From a virus, in the IMG/VR virus record IMGVR_UViG_3300037541_000317, positions 1-40,386 of that record: a DNA stretch of 40,386 nt, one strand, 5' to 3'. Below are positions 31,077 through 38,775 of the stretch, in pieces (position 1 is the stretch's first letter; the number at the start of each line of letters is the position of its first letter). A program made the position numbers and the translations under genes. The notes under the pieces are model-generated. The model saw nothing but the letters and a program-made list of their open reading frames with translations, did not search any database and was not told where the DNA came from.

Positions 31077-32465
31077 TCAATCCTCTGATCTTCGACCGCG
31101 CTCTTTCCGCGCGATGATTTCCTTGAACGTCAGGCCAGACTTCATCGAGCCATCGGGAAGGCCGACGAATTCAAACTTGGGTTCGGGCTTTGGCGGTTCC
31201 TGTCTGATTTCCCGCCACGCAAGGCCGAGATACCGGAACGCCGACCCAATGTGCTCGGCCCAATCTTTGACCGGGTTGTCGCGGAACCGCTTGAAGTCGT
31301 CGTCCCACTCGCGGCGATAGGCCCGCAAACCGTCTAGGCCGTCCGCACAGCGCGTCTTGTCGAACGTCGCTACCTTGATCGTCTCGCGGCCTGCATTGAT
31401 GCCGTCGGCCACCGTAACGCGCTTGATGGGCACAGGCTTTCGCCCGTAGTCCTGCATCATTTGCACGCGGGTACGCTTGGCACCCCACGATTGCTGGAAG
31501 ATATCGTGCGGGACGTAATCCTTGCCGTTGTAGCCCTTGTCATTGAGCCAGCGGCACCAGTCCTCTAGGTCCTCTGTCGTCGGTCGGAAGAAATCGACAA
31601 TCCGAATCTTGTTCGCCACGACCTGAAAGCACCAGATCGGGTTGTTGGCCGGTGCGCCCAAGTCCCACGCCGTATGCACGGGCTGGCTATGGTCGATAGG
31701 CACATCGCAGACGCGCCCCTCGCGCTCCGCAATGTTTAGTTCCGCACCCCAATACGAACCGATAAGCGCGCCAGCGAATGAGCAATAGAATTCCTGCTCA
31801 ACGAGCATGTCGGCCATCTCTTTGCCGAACAGTGCTTCGTATTCGCCGCGCTGATCCTCGATTGCCTCGGCGCTAATCGCCTTCGTGTCCGCCGCCGTCA
31901 GGACTTGGCAAAACCATTTTGGATCGTGCTGGAACCGATCCAGCATCGCCTTGATGTGGTTGTTTCCGCGCGGCGTCGTAATGAACGAAGCCCAACCGCC
32001 GTTCTCGGCGAGGATGGGCGAGAGGTAGGCCCACGCCGTAGGGTTGGCGAGCGCCCATTCCGAACACGTCAGGCCGACCGGCGGCGTACCGACGAGGCTG
32101 TCGTAGTTATCCGACCCCACGACCTGCCACGTTGAACCGTTGACGAACCGAATGAACATTTCGGTGTCGTTCCGGTTCGCCACAATCTCGCGCGGGAACG
32201 CTTCGTCAATCCGTCGCTTGCCAGTGTGCGGGTTGACCGCGTTCCAAATCGCCTTCCTCGCTTGCTCGTACAGCGGCAGCATGTGCCAGTACGTCCCGAC
32301 GCGGTTGAACGCGCCGACTGCGTGCATTCGCAGATTTATGTCGTCCTTGCCCGCGCGGCGATGCCACACGAGTAGCTGCCTGTTGCAGCCGTCTAGCCAG
32401 CTATCCCACGCGGACCGTTGGTACGGTCGCGGCTCCCATTCATGCGGGAGTGCGATTTGGGGCAC
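31077..32465 (-). CDS. terL: Terminase large subunit
   Basis: 462 residues from a GTG at 32465. ATPase: WHRRAGKD (34-41, an adapted Walker A), GLTCSEW (131-137, Walker B with Glu), and the coupling motif FITTPRGNNH (161-170). Nuclease: the first acidic motif HTAWDLG with Asp268, and the later segment DGINAGRETIKVATFD near the active site. It cuts and pumps the genome into the prohead. It overlaps the terminase small gene by 26 bases. Confidence 0.92.
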   Translation of the reverse strand: MPQIALPHEWEPRPYQRSAWDSWLDGCNRQLLVWHRRAGKDDINLRMHAVGAFNRVGTYWHMLPLYEQARKAIWNAVNPHTGKRRIDEAFPREIVANRNDTEMFIRFVNGSTWQVVGSDNYDSLVGTPPVGLTCSEWALANPTAWAYLSPILAENGGWASFITTPRGNNHIKAMLDRFQHDPKWFCQVLTAADTKAISAEAIEDQRGEYEALFGKEMADMLVEQEFYCSFAGALIGSYWGAELNIAEREGRVCDVPIDHSQPVHTAWDLGAPANNPIWCFQVVANKIRIVDFFRPTTEDLEDWCRWLNDKGYNGKDYVPHDIFQQSWGAKRTRVQMMQDYGRKPVPIKRVTVADGINAGRETIKVATFDKTRCADGLDGLRAYRREWDDDFKRFRDNPVKDWAEHIGSAFRYLGLAWREIRQEPPKPEPKFEFVGLPDGSMKSGLTFKEIIARKERGRRSED

Positions 32466-32706
32466 GCTGTACCACGCTAATGGAAATCCGCCCGTCCAAG
32501 TTTGCGTTGACCTGAAGCGGCAAAACCTTGCCGATCAACGTCAAATACGCCTGCGGATTTTTCGCGGCCTGCTCAACCAAATAATCAGCGCCGCCGACCG
32601 TATCGAAAGACGCCAGAATCGCTTCTTTCACGTCAGCGGTAATCTTGTTCGGCGTTCCCGGCTTGCGCCCTTTCGGGTTGCCTGACTTGCCCTTCACAAA
32701 CGGCAT
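32440..32706 (-). CDS. Terminase small subunit-like protein
   Basis: 88 residues. Starts FVKGKSGNPKGRKPGTPNKIT, the basic leader typical of DUF5681-type phage proteins just before terL, followed by a helical pair (ADVKEAILASFDTVGGADYLV). Short for a full TerS, so it may provide only the DNA-recognition part. The position in front of terL supports packaging. Confidence 0.65.
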   Translation of the reverse strand: MPFVKGKSGNPKGRKPGTPNKITADVKEAILASFDTVGGADYLVEQAAKNPQAYLTLIGKVLPLQVNANLDGRISISVVQRAPNRTPA

Positions 32707-33224
32707 TGCTGATCACTGTTATTTGCAATCTGCTTTGCGCCCTTGCGGCGGTTTTCAGACCTCGGAACAACGCGAAGGTTTTCGATTACATGCAGGCCGC
32801 AAACCGTGCGCCCGCGCAAAGGCTCGATATGATCAACCTCGTGTGGAACCCCCGTCGCAACGCTTATCTCGCGGGCTACTCTGTAAAGCTCGCCAATGCG
32901 AGACATGTCGGCCCAAGCTGGCGTGGCCCTCAGCTTAGCGGCCTTACGTTTCGCGCACGCGGCGACATACGCTTCCGGGCGCTTGCGATAGCTCTTCCTG
33001 ACGGCAGCGCGGACCTTCTCGCGGTTTCTCTCGCGATACTCGGACTGTCTTGCCAGCACGGACTCGCGCCGCTCGGCATACCGCTCGCGCTCGCGCCGCA
33101 AAAACTCTTCCCATTTTTCTTTTCGCTTTTGGCGGGCGATTATCGAGTTGGCCTTGACCTTCTCGGGGTTATTTAGCCGCCAAAGCCTAGAACGTTCCCG
33201 CGCGATTTCGGGATTAGCCGCCAT
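32694..33224 (-). CDS. HNH endonuclease beside the terminase
   Basis: 176 residues from the ATG at 33224. A long Arg/Glu-rich helical arm (about 1-110) leads to an HNH core: VDHIEPLRGRTVCGLHVIEN then LRVVPRSENRRKG. HNH proteins next to terminase are common and in HK97-like systems help packaging. A homing-type nuclease is the alternative. The longer frame from 33344 would run through the terminator at 33264-33297, so the internal ATG is preferred. First gene of the late block. Confidence 0.78.
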   Translation of the reverse strand: MAANPEIARERSRLWRLNNPEKVKANSIIARQKRKEKWEEFLRRERERYAERRESVLARQSEYRERNREKVRAAVRKSYRKRPEAYVAACAKRKAAKLRATPAWADMSRIGELYRVAREISVATGVPHEVDHIEPLRGRTVCGLHVIENLRVVPRSENRRKGAKQIANNSDQQCRL

Positions 33225-33263
33225 TGGCCCGTCGCGCTTCTGATCGCGCGCCTTTCCGAAATC

Positions 33264-33297
33264 CAAAGAAAAGCCCCGCAGCAATGAAGCGCGGGGC
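33264..33297 (-). terminator. Terminator between early-left and late blocks
   Basis: Minus strand GCCCCGC-(11 nt)-GCGGGGC followed by TTTTCTTT. It ends the operon coming from 39965 and sits 40 bases before the HNH gene, so any late promoter upstream of it would need antitermination. Confidence 0.78.
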
Positions 33298-33411
33298 GAG
33301 TTTAGGGAGGAGAAACACCATGACGCGGAATGATCCAGCGTCACATGGATAGTACCGTTACATCCGTAGGAATAATCGCCAAAGATGTATCATTGTGTTC
33401 GCGATTTTATT
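33298..33411. promoter_or_regulatory. Non-coding stretch with inverted repeat; possible late-control or packaging site
   Basis: 114 A/T-richer bases with no supported gene. TACATC (33359-33364) and GATGTA (33384-33389) form an inverted repeat. A TACTAT (minus strand, about 33350-33355) could serve as a -10 but no convincing -35 goes with it. A cos or pac site beside the terminase genes is equally possible by position. Confidence 0.4.
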
Positions 33412-33825
33412 TTATGCGGCGCGCTTCTCTCGATCTCGCTCGATGATCGTCAAGGCGAACTCAGCTAGGGCGCGCTCGTAGAGCCGCCACAGGCGAACGC
33501 GGCTCATCTTGTGCTTTCGCTCGGCGTTCTTCCACGGGAGGTTCGCGGCGCGCAGCCACAACAGCGCACGCCCAAGGCTATCGAGGTCCGCTTGTGCCAT
33601 CGCGGCGAGGACCATATCGAGCCGGTCGATCTGCTCGGCGGTCGGGGTGATCCGCCCGATTGTGGCCGCGTCGTACCCGTAGGACTCCGCAACGTCTCGG
33701 ATGTAATCGGGCATGGTCGAGCCGTATCCAGCTGGCCTAGTCCCGGTTCTCGGGAGGTTGTGCTGTGTCGCCCACGCTTCCCGGAGCAATCTCTTTATGG
33801 GCTTCTGCCAGTCCCTATTGCTCAT
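33412..33825 (-). CDS. DUF6362-like HTH protein, candidate late regulator
   Basis: 137 residues from the ATG at 33825 (ATGA overlap). The C-terminal half, TAEQIDRLDMVLAAMAQADL then ALLWLRAANLPWKNAERKHK and MSRVRLWRLYERALAEFAL, matches the DUF6362 pattern: a sigma-region-4-like helix-turn-helix with the WLRAAN-PWK phrase. The last gene before the late block, as expected for an activator or antiterminator of late transcription. That role is inferred from place and fold only. Confidence 0.7.
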   Translation of the reverse strand: MSNRDWQKPIKRLLREAWATQHNLPRTGTRPAGYGSTMPDYIRDVAESYGYDAATIGRITPTAEQIDRLDMVLAAMAQADLDSLGRALLWLRAANLPWKNAERKHKMSRVRLWRLYERALAEFALTIIERDREKRAA

Positions 33826-34010
33826 TTCGCGCCCTTTCCGTAAAGCCTGTTTGCGATATTGACCACGACTTGCCGCTCCCAATCGTCCGTCAGGGTATCC
33901 ACATGGATACACGCCACACGGTCGTACACCCACGCGCGGCGGCGGAATTCGGCTAACTCCCACTCGGGGGTTTTCGGACGAGGTTGGGCTCGGCCTAGGG
34001 GAGTGTGCAT
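33822..34010 (-). CDS. Small hypothetical protein
   Basis: 62 residues from the ATG at 34010 (MHTPLGRAQPRPKTPEWELA). Polar start, then helical (RRRAWVYDRVACIHVDTLTD). Coupled downstream by ATGA. No family recognised. Confidence 0.6.
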   Translation of the reverse strand: MHTPLGRAQPRPKTPEWELAEFRRRAWVYDRVACIHVDTLTDDWERQVVVNIANRLYGKGAK

Positions 34011-34011
34011 G

Positions 34012-34656
34012 TCAGGCGGCCTCGGAATCGGGTTTAGCGCCTCGCCCAGCGCCGATGCCGTGCTTTGCGCGCCACGCCAGCACCAAGGGCTTGGGAGCGT
34101 CCCACGGGCCCTCCCGCTCGGGCCTAGGGCCATATGTGTCGGGCCAATACCGTCCCGGTTGATATCTGTTCAAGCGATCCTGCCAATCGACCGGAACTGT
34201 GCCGTATCCGTCGCCCCCACTTTCTTCCCCACCCCCATCATTTCTATTAAATGGGGTTGCGGTTGCGGGGTTGGATTTAAGTTGCGATTTAGTTGCCGCC
34301 TTAGTTGAAGTCTTGTTGGGCTTTAGTTGGCGTTTAGTTGCGGAAGCCCGGCCAGCGGTAATCGCCCTCTCTTGTAAGGTCTTGGCGCGATTAAGTTCTT
34401 TCTCTACGCGCCCGTGTTTCCAGAAACCGCCGTCGATATCGAAGAAATCGGCAATGGTTTCCCGGATGCGCGGCCACTCGGACGGCGAACACCGGGAAAT
34501 AGCGGATAGCTTTCGATCATCGTCGGGCAGCGCGCCGTTGACCCAATAGTGCATCAAGAGCATCAGATAAGCGCCATGCTCGGCTGCGTCCAAATGCATC
34601 GTGTCCTTGAGGTAGTCGCCGATGACGAGGGGCATGTAGGTATCAGGCTTGCTCAT
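34012..34656 (-). CDS. DUF1376 (YdaU-like) replication protein
   Basis: 214 residues from the ATG at 34656. The N-terminal 95 residues (PLVIGDYLKDTMHLDAAEHG, AYLMLLMHYWVNGALPDDDRKL, FFDIDGGFWKHGRVEKEL) are the DUF1376/YdaU winged-helix domain found in phage replication initiation modules. A low-complexity Lys/Thr/Ser linker follows, then a Trp-rich end. It pairs with the DnaA-like gene upstream. Probably helps load the host replication machinery. Confidence 0.8.
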   Translation of the reverse strand: MSKPDTYMPLVIGDYLKDTMHLDAAEHGAYLMLLMHYWVNGALPDDDRKLSAISRCSPSEWPRIRETIADFFDIDGGFWKHGRVEKELNRAKTLQERAITAGRASATKRQLKPNKTSTKAATKSQLKSNPATATPFNRNDGGGEESGGDGYGTVPVDWQDRLNRYQPGRYWPDTYGPRPEREGPWDAPKPLVLAWRAKHGIGAGRGAKPDSEAA

Positions 34657-35003
34657 GCAGCCACGAGCCCCCTCACCTCTGCCACGGCCCGCTTTGTCTG
34701 TAGGGCGGGCGCTAGCCGTTCCTCGATAGCCGCGCGGGCGTCGGCCATCATTCTGTGCGTCTCGCAGCGTCTGGCCTTTGCGGGCCACGACCGCAGCGCG
34801 TACATGACGGTGGTGTGGTCCTTCCGCCGGAACGCGCGGGCGATTTTCGGGAGCGAATGCGTCGTGAGGTCTCGGGCCAGTGCGAAGCACATATGCCGCG
34901 CTAGTGCGATGTGAGCCGCGCGGCGTTCCGAAAGAATCTCGGTGACGCTAACGCCGGTCGCCCGAGATACCTCCTGCGCGATGATCGTCACTGTGTTGGT
35001 CAT
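34653..35003 (-). CDS. DnaA domain IV-only protein
   Basis: 116 residues from the ATG at 35003. VSRATGVSVTEILSERRAAH, ALARHMCFALARDLTTHSLPKIARAFRRKDHTTVMYALR is the DnaA-box-binding domain IV including the HTTV-type signature, with no AAA+ domain. It could mark a phage origin, or compete with host DnaA. The remaining C-terminus is helical. ATGA overlaps on both sides. Confidence 0.82.
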   Translation of the reverse strand: MTNTVTIIAQEVSRATGVSVTEILSERRAAHIALARHMCFALARDLTTHSLPKIARAFRRKDHTTVMYALRSWPAKARRCETHRMMADARAAIEERLAPALQTKRAVAEVRGLVAA

Positions 35004-35314
35004 TTCAAAACCCTCCACTCGATATTCGGATACAGGGCGACGGCGAGCTTCCACTTGAGCTTCCAGTCGCGGGTCTCGAATCCCTTCTGGTCAGCGAGCA
35101 CGCGCTTCCCCTTTTCAAAGAATGCGAAGTCGGGTCGGAGCGCGCATATCTTCGTCCCGTTGACCACGAGGGGCACCGTGACTTGACGCTCTAAGCCGGA
35201 TATCTGACCGGCGCGCTCCAACAGCTTGAGTTCGGACCATCTCCGATACTCGGCCTGCGAATCCCATCGGATGCCGTCGGCGTCTACGAAGGGTTTGTTG
35301 CGGTACTTTTTCAA
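35000..35314 (-). CDS. DUF1064 nuclease-like protein
   Basis: 104 residues. KKYRNKPFVDADGIRWDSQAE, YRRWSELKLLERAGQISGLERQV, LRPDFAFFE and VLADQKGFE carry the conserved words of DUF1064, a PD-(D/E)XK-like family of phage replication modules (Glu in SQAE, Asp in RPDF, D-Q-K). Probably resolves or trims DNA intermediates. Confidence 0.82.
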   Translation of the reverse strand: MKKYRNKPFVDADGIRWDSQAEYRRWSELKLLERAGQISGLERQVTVPLVVNGTKICALRPDFAFFEKGKRVLADQKGFETRDWKLKWKLAVALYPNIEWRVLK

Positions 35315-36201
35315 GCCGCCGCCTCGCGCCCAAACAAGTCATCTTGGCGGTCTTGCGCCTCAAGGTAACGGACGGCCTGCCTCCAATAGCTCTCTTTGAG
35401 TTCCGTTCCGACAAACCGCCGACCGAGTTTGAGCGCCGTCACACCCTCGCTTCCGATCCCAGTAAATGGCGACAAAACGATATCTTCCGGGTTGCTCCAC
35501 ATAATCAGCGCACGCTCGATTACGTCGAGTTGAAGCGGGCACAAATGCCGCTCGTCTCCAGCTTCGCGTGCGGCTTTGACGTTCAAGACGTTGGATTGGT
35601 CTACGCTCATCCATACCGGCGAGGCCCATTCCTGCCACTGATCGAGCGGAAAATTCTCAGGAGTGTGGACGATGGGGGATGCGTTCTCGCCGGGCTTGAT
35701 AAACGTAATCAGATAGTCAGGCATACCGCCGCGCGACTTGCTGCTATCCTTCATAAGTTGCTTGTAAAGAAGCCCGACATGTTTAGTCCGCGTCATTTCA
35801 ACAACCGGGCATTTCCAGATCGTCCGCCGCGAATGCATGATCCATCCGGCGTCTTCATGAATGCGGATAATGTCCCCGGAAAAATCCTTTATCCCAACCG
35901 CGCCGTCCTTCCACTTGGTCATCGGAAGGTCTGAGCAATGCACGGCGGTCAGTCTGCCGGGCTTGGTAACTCGGAACTTTTCTTTCACCAGCCATGCGTA
36001 GTGCTTGGCAAATTCGTCATCGGTCGAATTGCCCATGTCGGCGGCGCTTTCCGAATAGACAAAAAGTGACCCGAACGGCGGCGAATAGACGGAAAAATCA
36101 ATCGACGCATCCGGCATTTGCCGAACGATATCGACGCAATCCCCGTTGTACGCGGCGAACCTTGCGCCGTGCGCCTCGTTTAGGCAGCGGATTTTAGCCA
36201 T
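35311..36201 (-). CDS. Amino-group DNA methyltransferase, beta class
   Basis: 296 residues. Motif IV SPPFG (residues 40-44) comes first and motif I FTGIGSEG (about 248-255) last, the beta order. The SPP(F/Y) form is frequent in N4-cytosine enzymes but also occurs in adenine ones. The target is unknown. It overlaps the helicase gene upstream by 22 bases. Likely protects phage DNA from host restriction. Confidence 0.85.
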   Translation of the reverse strand: MAKIRCLNEAHGARFAAYNGDCVDIVRQMPDASIDFSVYSPPFGSLFVYSESAADMGNSTDDEFAKHYAWLVKEKFRVTKPGRLTAVHCSDLPMTKWKDGAVGIKDFSGDIIRIHEDAGWIMHSRRTIWKCPVVEMTRTKHVGLLYKQLMKDSSKSRGGMPDYLITFIKPGENASPIVHTPENFPLDQWQEWASPVWMSVDQSNVLNVKAAREAGDERHLCPLQLDVIERALIMWSNPEDIVLSPFTGIGSEGVTALKLGRRFVGTELKESYWRQAVRYLEAQDRQDDLFGREAAA

Positions 36202-37568
36202 ATCGGCAGTCTCCCTGTGTGCTTCGGTTCATAAGGAACGCGGGCTAGCCTCTTGGCGTCTTTTGCCCGCACCATTGCCGCCCGCATGGCGATCTTCATT
36301 TTCGCGTGGTCGGCGGTTTTGCGTTCAACAATGCGCCCGATTTCCGCCTCGCCCTCCGCAACGGCGATATGGACTTGAACCTGTCGTTTCTGGCCGAAAC
36401 GCTGGCACCGCCGCACGGCCTGATAAAATGTCTCGTAGCTATACGAGCGCCCAACGAACGCCATTCGCGCGCAATGCGACCAATCGAGCCCAAACCCGGC
36501 AAGCGATGGTTTCGTTATCAAGTGCTGTGCCTGCCCCGTGCCGAATGCCTCAAGCAACTCCTCTTTGCGCTCAGTGGATTGCGAGCCCCGAACTTCGATT
36601 GCAGACGGGATAGCGGCCTTTAGCGCATCGGCCTCATAGTCCGTATCGCACCAGATCAACCACGCTTCGTCCGGCTCGCGTGAAACAACATCGGCAATCG
36701 TCGCGGCTCGCGCCTCACTTGTCTGACGCTTAACCGCGTGCATGTTCGTCGCAGACATGCTGATGGACGCGAAAAGCCCCTCGCCACCCTGAATCGCGCT
36801 GTCCGCCGCGCGGTGACGCTGGATTGCAATCTCGGGCAAAATAAATCCCGTATCGTCTCCCCCGAGATCCGAAGGCAATTCCGCGCAACGAGCCCAAGAC
36901 GCCAGCCAGTCCCAAAAGTCTGCCTCGGCGTGGCCCTTCAAGCGCCATTCCTGACTAGCCGTGCTCGTATCGTTGATAAACCAACGCGAAAGCATTTCAT
37001 TGGCGCGCATGATTTCGAGAAACTCGGCATAGTTCCCGAGCTCCATATGGTCGTTAGGTGCTGGAGTTGCCGTCGCCGCCAGCTTGAACCTATGCCCCCG
37101 GAAAGCCTCGATCAGAGCGCGGGTCGTCTTGCCGGTAAAAGACTTGAGAATTGACGCCTCATCCAACGCGACCGCGCCGAAGTATGCCGGGTCCAATTTG
37201 TCGAGCCGGTCATAGTTGCAAATGTTGATACCGTCGCCCGCGTCGGACTGCTCTCGGATAATCCGCGCCTCATATCCCCAACGCTCAGCGCGACGCTTCG
37301 TCTGCCCGGCGACGGCAAGCGGCGTCAACAAGAGCGCCCGACCGTTCGTCGCCTCGCTGGCGTGCCTGAGATACTCAAGCTGGCATTCCGTCTTGCCGAG
37401 CCCCGTATCGAGGAACAATCCCGCCCCGCCCGCTTCAAGCGCGAACGCAACGGAATGGGCCTGATAGTTGAACAAGTGCGCCGCCAGCGACGGCACAGAC
37501 TTCAGGCCCCGCATCGGCGCGCGGACGGCTTTCGACGCCAGAAATTCAGCGTATTGCTTATCCATCAA
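36180..37568 (-). CDS. SNF2-like DEAD/DEAH-box helicase
   Basis: 462 residues. Motif I FLDTGLGKTECQ (54-60 core), Ia TPLAVAGQT, II LDEAS (136-139), III AATATPAPN, and C-terminal motifs including FGLDWSHC, FVGRSYSYETFYQAVRR and QRFGQKRQV. Overall the layout of phage SNF2-type translocases. Adjacent to two methyltransferases, which recalls helicase-methyltransferase pairs, but a replication helicase is equally plausible. Confidence 0.85.
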   Translation of the reverse strand: MMDKQYAEFLASKAVRAPMRGLKSVPSLAAHLFNYQAHSVAFALEAGGAGLFLDTGLGKTECQLEYLRHASEATNGRALLLTPLAVAGQTKRRAERWGYEARIIREQSDAGDGINICNYDRLDKLDPAYFGAVALDEASILKSFTGKTTRALIEAFRGHRFKLAATATPAPNDHMELGNYAEFLEIMRANEMLSRWFINDTSTASQEWRLKGHAEADFWDWLASWARCAELPSDLGGDDTGFILPEIAIQRHRAADSAIQGGEGLFASISMSATNMHAVKRQTSEARAATIADVVSREPDEAWLIWCDTDYEADALKAAIPSAIEVRGSQSTERKEELLEAFGTGQAQHLITKPSLAGFGLDWSHCARMAFVGRSYSYETFYQAVRRCQRFGQKRQVQVHIAVAEGEAEIGRIVERKTADHAKMKIAMRAAMVRAKDAKRLARVPYEPKHTGRLPIWLKSAA

Positions 37569-37768
37569 AACCGCCCCTGCAACGCTCTATTGAGCATGAC
37601 GGTCAGCTTTCGGAAGAATTCCTGCTGCTGCGATCCGTCCTTTGTTTTCGACGTAAACGCCACCTGAACAACGCGGCCATCGGCGGCGCGGTCAAAGTGC
37701 GCGTAGAAATCGAACGGCCCCCATGTGAAGCGCTCACAGTGGGTTTCCAAGCGGTTCGCGGGTCTCAT
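37565..37768 (-). CDS. Small hypothetical protein
   Basis: 67 residues from the ATG at 37768 (MRPANRLETHCERFTWGPFD), overlapping both neighbours by four bases. Beta-rich first half (FYAHFDRAADGRVVQVAFTS), helical end. No known family. Confidence 0.6.
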   Translation of the reverse strand: MRPANRLETHCERFTWGPFDFYAHFDRAADGRVVQVAFTSKTKDGSQQQEFFRKLTVMLNRALQGRF

Positions 37769-37977
37769 GTGGAGGAACCACAAGAAGGGGCGGGAAAGGG
37801 CTTGCGCGGGCACATCGGATTGCCGCACGTTTGCTCACTGGTCGGCGGGCAAATGCAGCCGGGACCAGCCTGCATAGGCGGCAGGCGATACGGGTCATCC
37901 ATTTGCCAACCACGGTCGCGCTCTCTCCGAACACACGGACAGTTGCCCGGAGGCCCAACACAGAAGCACAAGCTCAT
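37765..37977 (-). CDS. Cys-rich small protein
   Basis: 70 residues from the ATG at 37977 with a GAGGGGG ribosome site. Eight Cys in two clusters (CFCVGPPGNCPC and CICPPTSEQTCGNPMC), rich in Pro and Gly, with a central RDRGWQMDDPYRLPP. Could bind zinc or iron-sulphur, or be disulphide-rich. Function unknown. Confidence 0.62.
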   Translation of the reverse strand: MSLCFCVGPPGNCPCVRRERDRGWQMDDPYRLPPMQAGPGCICPPTSEQTCGNPMCPRKPFPAPSCGSST

Positions 37978-38102
37978 CGCATCCCCCTCGCCGTCGCCAT
38001 CACCCACTCTCTCCGACGCTTGACCTTTAGGCCCGGAGGGGCGGTGCGGTAGCGACGGAGCGCGATTAGGGGCGTGTAGTCGCGGAAGAGGTCGAGGGTC
38101 AC
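37974..38102 (-). CDS. 42-residue basic protein
   Basis: GTG at 38102 overlaps the stop upstream (GTGA), and its TGA overlaps the next ATG (ATGA). Sequence begins MTLDLFRDYTPLIALRRYRT and is Arg-rich. It fills the only gap in this part of the operon, so I regard it as real though it is below gene-finder limits. Confidence 0.55.
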   Translation of the reverse strand: MTLDLFRDYTPLIALRRYRTAPPGLKVKRRREWVMATARGMR

Positions 38103-38365
38103 GCCGCCTCGCTTTCCGCCGCAGGGGCGACAAGATCGAGCGCCGCCATATCCTCGGCAATCTCGGTGCGCACTTCCTCGGCCTTCATCGCGGGGTTTTC
38201 CGAAAGCAGCACGTCTGCGGCGCGCTTGATCGAGCGGTGCTTGAAGCCCTGCCCCGTAACTTCCTTGCGAAGCGCGGTCATGTCCTGAGATAGCGCCTTC
38301 TGTTCGCGCATGATGTTCGCAACGCGCTCGATAAACGCTTTCTGAATTTCGTTGATGTTGCTCAC
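38099..38365 (-). CDS. GapR/DUF2312-like protein
   Basis: 88 residues from a GTG at 38365 (GTGA overlap with the upstream stop). NEIQKAFIERVANIMREQKA, LSQDMTALRKEVTGQGFKHR is the helical start of the GapR/DUF2312 family, alphaproteobacterial DNA-binding proteins that track overtwisted DNA. Shorter C-terminus than GapR and with an acidic tail. It may act on phage replication forks. Confidence 0.65.
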   Translation of the reverse strand: MSNINEIQKAFIERVANIMREQKALSQDMTALRKEVTGQGFKHRSIKRAADVLLSENPAMKAEEVRTEIAEDMAALDLVAPAAESEAA

Positions 38366-38775
38366 GCTGCTGCCCTCATGTCTGTGCCGAGTTGTTCGTA
38401 AATTGCGGAAATTCCGCACTCGCTGCGCGCGTAGCGAAGCGGCAACTTGAGCAGGTTCGGGATGTAGCGGGAGCCGTCGTGGCGACTGCGGGGATCGTTC
38501 TCGAACCAGATTTGAAGCGAGGCCCACTTGGCGAGCGCGGCGGCGTCACGGTCGCGGCGCGTCGTCTCGTCGCGGTCGATGAATTCCGGCGCGTCGGCTT
38601 TCGGTGTGCGAAGTGCGCGCTCGGCCTCGCGACGACGGGCCTTGTACGCACGTTCCCGCCTTACGCGGTGTTCGTGCTTCCACGTTAGAACCATGTCGAG
38701 CGGGACGCCGAATTGCTTGGCGATCGAGATAGGCGTGCGACCGCCTTGGAGACATGCGCGCTCGAATGGGGTCAT
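38362..38775 (-). CDS. HTH-containing hypothetical protein
   Basis: 137 residues. The start (TPFERACLQGGRTPISIAKQ, FGVPLDMVLTWKHEHRVRRE) is a helix-turn-helix; an Arg/Ala-rich helical middle follows and the end (WFENDPRSRHDGSRYIPNLL) is a compact conserved-looking piece. The ATG at 38775 overlaps the methyltransferase stop reached after the frameshift (38772), which helps identify that stop as genuine. Confidence 0.65.
   Translation of the reverse strand: MTPFERACLQGGRTPISIAKQFGVPLDMVLTWKHEHRVRRERAYKARRREAERALRTPKADAPEFIDRDETTRRDRDAAALAKWASLQIWFENDPRSRHDGSRYIPNLLKLPLRYARSECGISAIYEQLGTDMRAAA

Noticed and set aside
32706-33176. 156-codon plus-strand frame opposite the HNH gene
   Set aside because: Lies antisense to the HNH coding region with recognisable conserved residues on the minus strand.
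33320-33352. 10-codon plus-strand frame with a GGGAGGAG site
   Set aside because: The ribosome site looks good, but the frame is ten codons, no promoter is seen, and both neighbouring genes are on the other strand. Kept only as a curiosity.
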